A stretch of 20,185 bases of DNA, from contig DRJW01000278.1 of NCBI GenBank assembly GCA_011052055.1, positions 1-20,185 of the forward strand, in the 5' to 3' direction. This stretch comes from Nitrospirota bacterium (GTDB lineage Bacteria > Nitrospinota_A > UBA7883). This document shows positions 8,217 to 15,662 of this stretch, piece by piece (the first letter of the stretch is position 1; the number at the start of each line of letters is the position of its first letter). Both the position numbers and the translations under genes were made by a program. The notes beneath the pieces are model-generated. The model did not search any database, was not told the DNA's origin, and worked only from the letters and a program-made list of their open reading frames with translations.

Positions 8217-9038
8217 ATGAACGGGAAAAATAACAGCGGACTTGACGAACGTTCGCTCGGGCTTCGCAGAATGATTGTCAAAACCCTCGGCTCCGCAGGC
8301 AGAGGCCATTTGGGCCCGGCGTTTTCCATTGTGGAGATCATCACTGTTCTTTATGACAAGGTCATGAAATTTAAACCTGGAGCCCCGGAATGGAATGGGC
8401 GTGATCGTTTTATTTTGAGCAAGGGACACGGTTGCGCCGCGCTATATGTCATGCTTGCGGATAAAGGTTTTTTTTCCTGTTCGGAGCTTGAGAGGTTTTG
8501 CAAATATGATGGCCTTCTCGGCGGTCATCCCGAGTTCAATATTCCGGGTGTTGAGGCGTCCACCGGTAGCCTCGGCCACGGCCTGTCAATTGGCATCGGA
8601 ATGGCTCTGAACGCGAGGCTACGGCGGATGGATTATAATGTTTACGTTCTCCTGGGAGACGGGGAGTGCGGTGAGGGCTCGATATGGGAAGGAGCGATGA
8701 GCGCCAGCAAGCACGGACTCGAAAACCTTGTCGCTATCGTCGATTACAATAAATCACAGGCCTATGGCTCCACCTCTGAAGTTCTCGATCTTGAGCCGTT
8801 CGCCGATAAATGGCGCGGTTTCGGCTTTGGTGTCGTGGAAGTGGACGGCCATGATGTGGGCGGCCTGTTATCCGCATTCAAAAACGCTCCGGCCAGGAAG
8901 GGTAAACCTACGGCTGTCATCTGTCACACGGTCAAAGGAAAAGGGGCTCCATTTACAGAAAACAACATGGAGTGGCATCACAAGAACAAGATTAGCGACC
9001 AGGACATCGATTTACTTTTGAAAGCTCTGGAGGCTTGA
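8217..9038 (+). CDS. Transketolase N-terminal (thiamine-diphosphate-binding) subunit
   Basis: This 273-residue protein corresponds to the pyrophosphate-binding half of transketolase. Visible signatures are GHLGPAFS (His31), LSKGHG, GGHPEFNIPG, ASTGSLGHG, and the ThDP motif GDG at 147-149 with its partner Asn178 (VDYN), about 30 residues later as expected. A late HTVKGKG segment is also typical. It works with the separate C-terminal subunit encoded immediately downstream. The likely role is transfer of a two-carbon ketol unit between sugars, either supplying sedoheptulose 7-phosphate for the heptose pathway or building a longer or branched sugar. Its place inside a polysaccharide operon argues for a dedicated role rather than central metabolism. 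The stop is 2 bp before the chosen start of the next gene. Confidence 0.93.
   Translation: MNGKNNSGLDERSLGLRRMIVKTLGSAGRGHLGPAFSIVEIITVLYDKVMKFKPGAPEWNGRDRFILSKGHGCAALYVMLADKGFFSCSELERFCKYDGLLGGHPEFNIPGVEASTGSLGHGLSIGIGMALNARLRRMDYNVYVLLGDGECGEGSIWEGAMSASKHGLENLVAIVDYNKSQAYGSTSEVLDLEPFADKWRGFGFGVVEVDGHDVGGLLSAFKNAPARKGKPTAVICHTVKGKGAPFTENNMEWHHKNKISDQDIDLLLKALEA
9029..9033 (+). promoter_or_regulatory. Shine-Dalgarno site deciding the GTG start at 9041
   Basis: GGAGG lies inside the end of the transketolase N-half gene, 7 nt before GTG at 9041. A TTG at 9035 in the same frame would lie only 1 nt after this site, so GTG is the better start. Confidence 0.75.
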
Positions 9039-9040
9039 CG

Positions 9041-9976
9041 GTGCGCAAGACCTGCCTTAATTCCGTATACGATCTGGCCAGGCGCGACGACCGTGTGATC
9101 TTCATCGGGTCGGACCTGGGTGTTAGCACACTGGATGAGTTTAAAAATAATATTCCGGAAAGATTTTTTATGGAAGGAATCAGTGAGCAACATATCATCG
9201 GCATGGCGGCGGGCCTGGCGATGGAGGGAAACATACCTTATGTTAATACCATAAGCGTATTCCTTACCAGGCGTTGCTTTGAGCAGATAGTTCTCGACCT
9301 GTGCCTCCACAACCTTAACGTGCGCCTGATTGGAAACGGCGGAGGCCTTGTTTACGCGCCCCTGGGCCCTACCCACCTGGCCGTCGAGGATATTGCGATT
9401 TTACGGACTATACCAAACATGACAATTCTGGCTCCGGCCGACGCAAAAGAGATTGCCAGACTTATGGAGTTGACCATCGAGCACGACGGGCCCGTTTACA
9501 TCCGCCTCGCTAAAGGTGGCGATCATATTGTGACACCGGACGACCAGGAGTATAAGATTGGTAAATCAATCAGGGTTCGTGAAGGAAAGGATATATTGAT
9601 CATCACGACAGGCGTGACTTTACAAATATCGCTGGACGCCGCAAGGAGCCTGGCCTCAAAAGGTGTCGAGGCGGGCATTCTCCACATCCATACTATAAAA
9701 CCGCTGGATACAAAGGCTATTATTGAAAGACTGGCCGAGGTTCCGGCTTTGATTACCGTGGAGGAGGGAACGGTCATCGGCGGGTTGGGAAGCTCGGTGG
9801 CCGAAATCGTGGCCGAGGCCGATTTCGGCCAACCGAAAAAGTTTAAAAGAATAGGTGTGCCCGATACATTCAGCGACAACTTCGGATCGCAAAAGGAGCT
9901 AATGGAAGGTTTCGGTATCACTGCGGCAAACGTGGCGCAAACCGCGCTTGAGCTTATTGACGTTAAATCGGGTTGA
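9041..9976 (+). CDS. Transketolase C-terminal (pyrimidine-binding and C) subunit
   Basis: This 311-residue protein is the second half of a split transketolase. FMEGISEQHIIGMAAGLA carries the conserved Glu49 that contacts the thiamine aminopyrimidine. GGLVYAPLGPTH holds the substrate-side histidine region, and TILAPADAKEI is a usual landmark. The C-terminal domain includes LITVEEGTVIGGLGSSV. I place the start at GTG 9041 because GGAGG lies 7 nt upstream. The overlapping TTG at 9035 adds only two residues and has poor spacing. Expected to form a heterodimer or heterotetramer with the preceding subunit. Split transketolases occur in archaea and many bacteria, and also in polysaccharide loci. Confidence 0.92.
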   Translation: MRKTCLNSVYDLARRDDRVIFIGSDLGVSTLDEFKNNIPERFFMEGISEQHIIGMAAGLAMEGNIPYVNTISVFLTRRCFEQIVLDLCLHNLNVRLIGNGGGLVYAPLGPTHLAVEDIAILRTIPNMTILAPADAKEIARLMELTIEHDGPVYIRLAKGGDHIVTPDDQEYKIGKSIRVREGKDILIITTGVTLQISLDAARSLASKGVEAGILHIHTIKPLDTKAIIERLAEVPALITVEEGTVIGGLGSSVAEIVAEADFGQPKKFKRIGVPDTFSDNFGSQKELMEGFGITAANVAQTALELIDVKSG

Positions 9977-9979
9977 ATT

Positions 9980-10642
9980 ATGAATAAAACTCTTTCTATT
10001 GTAACGCCGTTGCATAAACGAACAAAACGCGAGTATATCGCCAGAATGAACGACGACAAGATAGCCTGCATGAAAGTGGCCCGTGAATACGGGTACGATT
10101 TCTGGGACGGCTCCCGGCGGCACGGTTATGGCGGATACAAGTATGACGGCAGATGGTCTGTAGTGGCGGAAAAACTGATTGAGACGTACTCCCTTCCGGA
10201 TGACGCGAAGATACTCGACATAGGATGCGGGAAAGGTTTCCTTTTATATGAATTCACCAAGCTTCTGCCAAAAGCCCAGCTGGCAGGGTTTGACATTTCC
10301 GAATATGCCATAGAAAACGCAATCGATGGAGTGAAGCCACTGCTTTTTCAAAGAAGCGCGGAGGAGGAGTTGCCTTATGAGGATAAGGATTTCGATCTTG
10401 TGATCTCCATCACCACATTGCACAACCTTACCATTGGCAAACTGGATCTGGCGCTAAGAGAGATGGAGAGGGTAGGCAAAAACAAATATTTCGTGGTTGA
10501 AAGCTTTCGCACGGAGAGGGAGCTATTCAACCTTCAAAGCTGGGCATTGACTTGCGAAATATTTTTGCGGCCGGAGGGATGGGCGTGGCTTTGTGAAAAG
10601 GCCCGCTACTCCGGAGAATATGAATTCATTTATTTCGAATAA
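9980..10642 (+). CDS. Class I SAM-dependent methyltransferase
   Basis: This is a 220-residue Rossmann methyltransferase. Motif I is ILDIGCGKG (DIGCGKG at 80-86), the acidic motif II region is AGFDIS, and the motif IV-like strand is DFDLVISITTLHNL. An unusual basic and aromatic N-terminal segment before the domain reads RRHGYGGYKYDGRW (46-59) and probably helps bind substrate. The gene starts 3 bp after transketolase and is followed by a radical SAM gene. It may methylate the sugar being made (O- or N-methylation); the target is unknown. Met23 at 10046 is an alternative start, but the first ATG fits the tight operon spacing better. Confidence 0.85.
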   Translation: MNKTLSIVTPLHKRTKREYIARMNDDKIACMKVAREYGYDFWDGSRRHGYGGYKYDGRWSVVAEKLIETYSLPDDAKILDIGCGKGFLLYEFTKLLPKAQLAGFDISEYAIENAIDGVKPLLFQRSAEEELPYEDKDFDLVISITTLHNLTIGKLDLALREMERVGKNKYFVVESFRTERELFNLQSWALTCEIFLRPEGWAWLCEKARYSGEYEFIYFE

Positions 10643-10654
10643 GTGGCGTAATTC

Positions 10655-11725
10655 ATGGAAAAGCTTTACTCAAAAATGAAAATTTTCCACTACAAGGAAA
10701 AACTCGACTCTCTTGCCAAAGATACGGAAAATATTACTGGGCCGATACATATCAGAATCAAGCCAACAAATATCTGCGCCCATCATTGCGTGTATTGCGC
10801 TTATAGATCGGATAATCTTCAACTGGGAAAGGACATGTCTCGAAAGGACAGTATTCCCAGGGAGAAGATGCTCGAAATCATCGACGACTGCGAGAAGATG
10901 GGGGTCAGGGCGATAACCTTTAGCGGGGGCGGGGATCCGTTTTATTATCCACACCTGTTCGAGACGGTGACCAAGCTTTCGGCGACATCTATAAAATTCG
11001 CGGCCCTGACAAATGGCTCGCGCTTAAAGGGTGATCTAGCGGAGATATTCGCCGAGCATGGCGCGTGGTTGCGCGTATCGATCGACGGTTGGGACGACGA
11101 AAGCTATTCCAAATACAGGGGCGTCAGGAACGGCGAATTTACAAACGTAATGAATAACATCGCGGCGTTCAAAAAACTTCGTGGAGCTTGTTATATAGGT
11201 GGCGTTATTATAGTGAACAACGCCAACTTCAATCACATTTTCGAATTAACTTCAAGGCTGAAAAATGTGGGCGCGAACACTGTAAAAATATCTCCATGTA
11301 TAGTCGGCGATAACGGACCGAAAAACAACGAATACCATAAAGTATTTTACGAACAGGCCAAAGAGCAGATCAGGAAAGCGACCGAGGAGTTGTTAGAGCC
11401 CGGCTTCGAGATTTACGACTCCTACCACCTGCTCGAGGAGAAGTTCAACAAAGATTACAGGTGGTGCCCCTACCTGCAGATTCTTCCTGTTATTGGCGCC
11501 GATTGCAACGTCTACTCGTGCCAGGACAAGGCGTACAACTTTAATGGAGGTCTCCTTGGTTGCATCAAGAATCAACGCTTCATGGATTTTTGGTTTGAGG
11601 ATAAAAGCCGCTTCTACAAGATTGACCCGTTGAAACATTGCGATCATCATTGCGTGTCCAACGATAAAAACAAATTTATTATCGATTATCTTGAAACTGA
11701 TAACGGGCACATGGCTTTCGTTTGA
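10655..11725 (+). CDS. Radical SAM protein with SPASM domain
   Basis: This 356-residue protein has the radical SAM motif CAHHCVYC (Cys41, 45, 48) after IHIRIKPTNI, and a GGGDP motif for SAM binding. Its C-terminus is rich in cysteines, at about 271, 284, 289, 303, 329 and 333, including DCNVYSCQDKAYN and HCDHHCV. This is the layout of a SPASM domain with auxiliary iron-sulphur clusters. Its closest visible parallel in this window is the enzyme at 5483-6550, with which it shares architecture but little direct sequence. The next gene, a methyltransferase, follows at once. It probably carries out oxidation, epimerisation or a similar radical step on a sugar or glycan precursor, but a peptide substrate cannot be excluded. 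Confidence 0.88.
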   Translation: MEKLYSKMKIFHYKEKLDSLAKDTENITGPIHIRIKPTNICAHHCVYCAYRSDNLQLGKDMSRKDSIPREKMLEIIDDCEKMGVRAITFSGGGDPFYYPHLFETVTKLSATSIKFAALTNGSRLKGDLAEIFAEHGAWLRVSIDGWDDESYSKYRGVRNGEFTNVMNNIAAFKKLRGACYIGGVIIVNNANFNHIFELTSRLKNVGANTVKISPCIVGDNGPKNNEYHKVFYEQAKEQIRKATEELLEPGFEIYDSYHLLEEKFNKDYRWCPYLQILPVIGADCNVYSCQDKAYNFNGGLLGCIKNQRFMDFWFEDKSRFYKIDPLKHCDHHCVSNDKNKFIIDYLETDNGHMAFV

Positions 11726-11742
11726 TATTGAGTAACGCCCTT

Positions 11743-12939
11743 ATGAAAAATATTCGCAAGCACGCTTCGATGGTTGATTACTACCAGAAAAACCAGTTTA
11801 ATCCCGTCCCCTTCGCCATTGAAAATAAGAAGGTATGGAACGAGCTCATCTTAAACCGTAAAAATCTTTATGAGCGTCATCTAGGGATTCCGTTTCTTAC
11901 GTTTAAAGGAAAATCTGTTTTGGAGTTCGGATGCAATTCGGGGGAAAACTCGCTTGTCCTGGCGGACGCGGGCGCAAAACTTACGCTGGTCGAGCCGAAC
12001 GGACAAGCGCTACCCCGGCTTGAAATGCTTTTTGACAAATTCGGGCTTTCTCAAAATATCGTTTCTCTAGAGCAGTGTGGAATCGCGGATTACAGTTCCT
12101 CAAAAAAGTTTGATATTGTTTTGGCCGAAGGATTTCTTTTTTCCCTTCCCAACCGCGAAGAAATGATCGAAAAAATAAGTAAACTGCTGGTCCCGGGAGG
12201 AATCGGCGTGATTTCGTTCAACGACAGGTACGGGGCGCTGGTGGAGCTGATAAAACGCGCGGTGTTGTGGCGGGCGTGCGAGTTAAAATCGGTGGATCCA
12301 CAGGATCACGAATCGCTTGAAATCGCGCAGACACTCTTTGGTTATGACTTCAGCAAGCTTCAATCGACACGGCCATTTGAGGCCTGGTGGAAAGACATGC
12401 TTGTTCAGCCGTTCATAATAGACAAATATTTCTGGAGCTTTCAGGAACTCTTACCGCTACTCCAGGTGTCGGGGCTAGAAACGCTCTCCACTTCTCCAAA
12501 ATGGATATTAAACGGCCATTTTAACTGGTATAAAAACAGACCCGAAGCAAAAGAGATAAACAAGCGCGCTCTTTCGGACTGGGCCAGGGTTCTCCCGTTC
12601 ATAATTTCCGGGAGAAAAATGGATGGAACAAGCGCGCAACCAGCCTCGGATGATGTTATAAATGCGGTCGCCGGCCTAACAAAAACCATTTCGGATTATG
12701 CGTCGGATGAGGCGCGCGCAGGCGCGTTGGACGCGATAAGTTATCCAGAGCTTTTTGACGCATATTTAACCGGGTTCGATAATGAGAATCTCGAAAGGCT
12801 CAGTGATGACATCAGAAACATAATCACGGCCTTGAAAACCGGAAATTACAATTGTTTGATGGTAGAATATGAAAAAGCGCAGGTACTGAGATCGAACTGG
12901 GGCGCCCCTTATCACTATTTATCTTTTGTCAAGACCTGA
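11743..12939 (+). CDS. SAM-dependent methyltransferase, large
   Basis: This product has 398 residues from the ATG at 11743. Motif I is SVLEFGCNSGEN (EFGCNSGEN at 61-69), followed by the acidic strand end KLTLVEPN, the DIVLAEGFLFSL strand, and the post-motif strand PGGIGVISFNDRYG. The C-terminal 200 residues are longer than in a minimal methyltransferase and have no motif I recognise. A TTG at 11722 would overlap the radical SAM stop by 4 bp and add 7 residues. I prefer ATG because GAGT lies 9 nt upstream, but this is not decisive. The stop overlaps the next start by one base (TGATG). Role by context: methylation in sugar tailoring. Confidence 0.82.
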   Translation: MKNIRKHASMVDYYQKNQFNPVPFAIENKKVWNELILNRKNLYERHLGIPFLTFKGKSVLEFGCNSGENSLVLADAGAKLTLVEPNGQALPRLEMLFDKFGLSQNIVSLEQCGIADYSSSKKFDIVLAEGFLFSLPNREEMIEKISKLLVPGGIGVISFNDRYGALVELIKRAVLWRACELKSVDPQDHESLEIAQTLFGYDFSKLQSTRPFEAWWKDMLVQPFIIDKYFWSFQELLPLLQVSGLETLSTSPKWILNGHFNWYKNRPEAKEINKRALSDWARVLPFIISGRKMDGTSAQPASDDVINAVAGLTKTISDYASDEARAGALDAISYPELFDAYLTGFDNENLERLSDDIRNIITALKTGNYNCLMVEYEKAQVLRSNWGAPYHYLSFVKT

Positions 12940-13892
12940 TGACAATGACTGCCATGAAAGAAAAAAGCATTACGCGCTCCACCGGCCATACGGTTGAAGC
13001 GGAGTTAAAGAAAAGCATTCTTGTTGTCGGGTCGGACGGCCTTATCGGTAATGCGCTTGTTTCGAAGCTTGAAGCGTCGGGAATGAATATCATGGGGACA
13101 ACCAGGCGAAAAAAATCTGTCTCCGCGAAAAATCCTTTTCTTGATCTTGAGGAGGACAACTCCTCATGGGAACCCGGGGCCGCGCCGAGAGCGGCTGTAA
13201 TATGCGCTGGCGTTACAAGCCTCAAGAAATGTCAGGAACGCCGCGCTGAGACTGAGAAAGTCAATATACGCGGAATTTGCTCTTTAATCAATACGCTGGC
13301 CGCGCTCGACTCCTATGTAGTTTTCATTTCTTCTGACAAAGTGTTCGATGGGGCAAAACCTTTTCCCGCGCCGGATGATCCGGTGTCTCCCGCAACGGAA
13401 TATGGCCGCCAAAAAGCGGTGGTGGAGCGGCTTATTTCGGGCCTGGGCGCCCGCATCTGTGTAATCCGTTTTACGAAGGTCGTGGGCCCGGCGGACAATC
13501 TGTTTTCAGGATGGAGGAAGGCTTTAAATCGCGGAGAGGTTATACATCCGTTTTTAGATATGTACATCTCGCCTATTCCGCTTTCGTTCGCAGTATCAGT
13601 GATCGAGCGCGTCCTCGACCTACAGCCGGTAGGCGTCGTTCACGCGTCAGGCGCCCGTGATGTCACATATGAGGAAGCGGCCCGCATCGGCGCGGCTTCA
13701 CTGGGCGCCGACCCGTCTCTGATTCAACCGGTCGAGGCGAAAACTTTTCCCGGTTTCGAGCATCAAACTGGAAAGAAGACCGCCCTGAATATTAGTGGGC
13801 TCAAGGATCGGATGGGACTCACTCCTCCCGACATTGAGTGGACAATTGAAAATATTTTTTCGAGCCCGGGCACACTGGATATTGACCCATGA
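12939..13892 (+). CDS. NAD(P)-dependent sugar reductase/epimerase, RmlD-like extended SDR
   Basis: This 317-residue extended short-chain dehydrogenase has the dinucleotide motif GSDGLIG at 31-37 after the strand SILVVG. It has AAVICAGVTSLKKC, a VFISSDKVFDG strand as in RmlD-type enzymes (SSDxVFDG), and the catalytic pair YGRQK (Tyr155, Lys159). A late HASGARDVTYEEAA segment matches the substrate-binding part of dTDP-4-dehydrorhamnose reductases. It probably reduces or epimerises a 4-keto or other keto nucleotide sugar made in this operon. The first 24 residues precede the Rossmann fold; Met3 or Met6 could be the true start. The start overlaps the previous stop by one base and the stop overlaps the next start by 4 bp (ATGA). 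Confidence 0.88.
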   Translation: MTMTAMKEKSITRSTGHTVEAELKKSILVVGSDGLIGNALVSKLEASGMNIMGTTRRKKSVSAKNPFLDLEEDNSSWEPGAAPRAAVICAGVTSLKKCQERRAETEKVNIRGICSLINTLAALDSYVVFISSDKVFDGAKPFPAPDDPVSPATEYGRQKAVVERLISGLGARICVIRFTKVVGPADNLFSGWRKALNRGEVIHPFLDMYISPIPLSFAVSVIERVLDLQPVGVVHASGARDVTYEEAARIGAASLGADPSLIQPVEAKTFPGFEHQTGKKTALNISGLKDRMGLTPPDIEWTIENIFSSPGTLDIDP

Positions 13893-15607
13893 ACCACGAC
13901 CTGAAGCTGGCTCTTGTGAATGTAGTAATGGACGGTGACTACCAGTACGAGCAGGAAATCCCGCTGGGTCTCGCCTCTTTGGGATCTTTTATTCGCCAGA
14001 AGGGGACAAGTGTGCAGTTTCATCAATGCTTCGCCAGCCGGGGGATGAATGAAATCAAGCGCGTCGCGTCGATTAGCGCCGACGTGTTCGGTTTCCAACT
14101 TAACATGGTTAATTTCAACAACGTAAAATCTGCGGCCCGCGAGTTGAAAGAGAATAACAAAGACGCCGTTATTGTGCTTGGCGGACCGTTTTTAGTAATG
14201 ATCGCCGAAGATATTCTTATAAATGAACAGCTTTTTGACTTCATCGTTATCGGCGATGGCGAATATGTATTACTGGAGTTGATTGAAGCTCTGGAAAACC
14301 AGGAGGACGATTACAAAAAGATTGACGGTCTCGTATGGAGAGATAAAACAGGCCATGTTATCAAAAACGCGTTGCGTCCTGGCGCAACTGACCTGGACAT
14401 TCTACCCTTTGCGGCGAGGGACTTTATCATGGACTGCAACAGGGATCCGGTGGATGGGCGCATCACGGAATCAATACGAATGTTCACGTCCAGAGGATGC
14501 GCAGGCACGTGTAGCTTCTGCGCGGTGAACGATCTGGGCAAGGCGACAGGAACGAGACGTTGGAGAGGGAGGTCTCCTACAAATGTAGTTGATGAGCTGG
14601 AGCTTCTCGTTAACGATTACGGCGTCAGGCTTTTTAACTTTTCAGACAGCTCCTTTGAGGATCCCGGCGCGCGGGGAAAACGAAGAACCAGAGAGATATG
14701 CAGGCAGATCATCGACCGCAGGCTTTCACTTTCCGCAAAAATATATATGCGTTGCGATTCGATGAAAGGCGAGGACGACATCAAGTTACTGCGGTTTTTT
14801 AAAAAAGCCGGTATCGACGTGATCATCCCAGGAGCGGAGGCGGGAACTGATGATGAGTTGAATTATTATGATAAACCAGCTACTGCGGAGGACAATATCC
14901 GCACGATGGAAATTCTCCGCGATCTTGACCTTTTTTACGTTCTTGTGGGCTTTATAATGTTCGGGCCTAATTCCACAAAACAGTCGCTCCTTGAAAATAT
15001 CGAGTTCCTGAGAAAATACAAGTTGACCGATAGCCTGATGCAACTTGCGAATGTCCTGATGCTTGTCCCGGGAACGAAACTTTATCGCAGGCTCAAAGGG
15101 GAGGATCGATTAATAGAGTCCAGCGACTTTTCCAAACCACCCAAATACACTTTTATCGATCCTGCCGCAAAAGCAATGGCGAGCCATTGGGCCAACCTTT
15201 ACTCCCGGTTTCCAATCACCCAGGAGCTAAACTCATTGCAAATCAACCTTGGCAATCTAATATCCCGAATGACCAACACTATGAACGCTCCAATTCTAAA
15301 AGAGTTGAAAAATGAGTACATGGAGCTTGAAGATAACTTCCGCGGGCTCTCGGAGAGATTCGGGGACTTAAACTACGAGTATTTTAAGGAATCATTGTGG
15401 CAGATAGAGCATAACTGTCCTGAAGAAAAGATGAAAAAGATGGCCAACCAACATTTCGGCGAAACCCATAAACAATATCTTCCACATTATTCCCGGCTAT
15501 ATAACGAGTTTCTCAACAAAGTATCTGATTGTGGTTTCAGTATGAGCGGGCTTGTTTTCAGACATTTTTACTCTACCGCGACTACGGATGGAACCGAGCG
15601 TGTCTGA
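13889..15607 (+). CDS. B12-binding-type radical SAM protein
   Basis: This 572-residue protein has a probable cobalamin-binding domain at about 1-150. Landmarks are LALVNVVMD, IPLGLASLGSFIRQKG, DVFGFQLNM, VIVLGGPF and FIVIGDGEYVLLELIEAL. The last is the usual GEGE-type end of the B12 domain, here GDGEY, and the DxHxxG motif is absent. The radical SAM domain begins with TSRGCAGTCSFC (Cys204, 208, 211) and continues through FNFSDSSFEDPG and IPGAEAG to about residue 420. The last 150 residues are helical and unassigned. Relatives include methylases of unactivated carbons and ring-forming or cleaving enzymes, so C-methylation or another hard radical step on the sugar or glycan is possible. The start overlaps the SDR stop by 4 bp; a 55-bp gap follows, the longest inside the operon. 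Confidence 0.88.
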   Translation: MNHDLKLALVNVVMDGDYQYEQEIPLGLASLGSFIRQKGTSVQFHQCFASRGMNEIKRVASISADVFGFQLNMVNFNNVKSAARELKENNKDAVIVLGGPFLVMIAEDILINEQLFDFIVIGDGEYVLLELIEALENQEDDYKKIDGLVWRDKTGHVIKNALRPGATDLDILPFAARDFIMDCNRDPVDGRITESIRMFTSRGCAGTCSFCAVNDLGKATGTRRWRGRSPTNVVDELELLVNDYGVRLFNFSDSSFEDPGARGKRRTREICRQIIDRRLSLSAKIYMRCDSMKGEDDIKLLRFFKKAGIDVIIPGAEAGTDDELNYYDKPATAEDNIRTMEILRDLDLFYVLVGFIMFGPNSTKQSLLENIEFLRKYKLTDSLMQLANVLMLVPGTKLYRRLKGEDRLIESSDFSKPPKYTFIDPAAKAMASHWANLYSRFPITQELNSLQINLGNLISRMTNTMNAPILKELKNEYMELEDNFRGLSERFGDLNYEYFKESLWQIEHNCPEEKMKKMANQHFGETHKQYLPHYSRLYNEFLNKVSDCGFSMSGLVFRHFYSTATTDGTERV

Positions 15608-15651
15608 CAAGCCTTCTTGAGCTTTCAAACCCAATTGCATCAAGGATAAAT

Positions 15652-15656
15652 AAGGA
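15652..15656 (+). promoter_or_regulatory. Shine-Dalgarno site for the TTG start at 15663
   Basis: AAGGA lies 6 nt before TTG at 15663 and is one of two AAGGATAAA copies in this gap. The downstream paralogue begins with ATG at the same protein position, which supports TTG as the true start. Confidence 0.7.
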
Positions 15657-15662
15657 TAAAAT

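Noticed and set aside
9035..9040. TTG start overlapping the transketolase N-half stop
   Set aside because: It would lie one base after GGAGG, too close for initiation. GTG at 9041 has ideal 7-nt spacing.
11722..11742. TTG start for the large methyltransferase with a 4-bp overlap
   Set aside because: No Shine-Dalgarno precedes it, and ATG at 11743 is a better codon with GAGT upstream. It remains possible.
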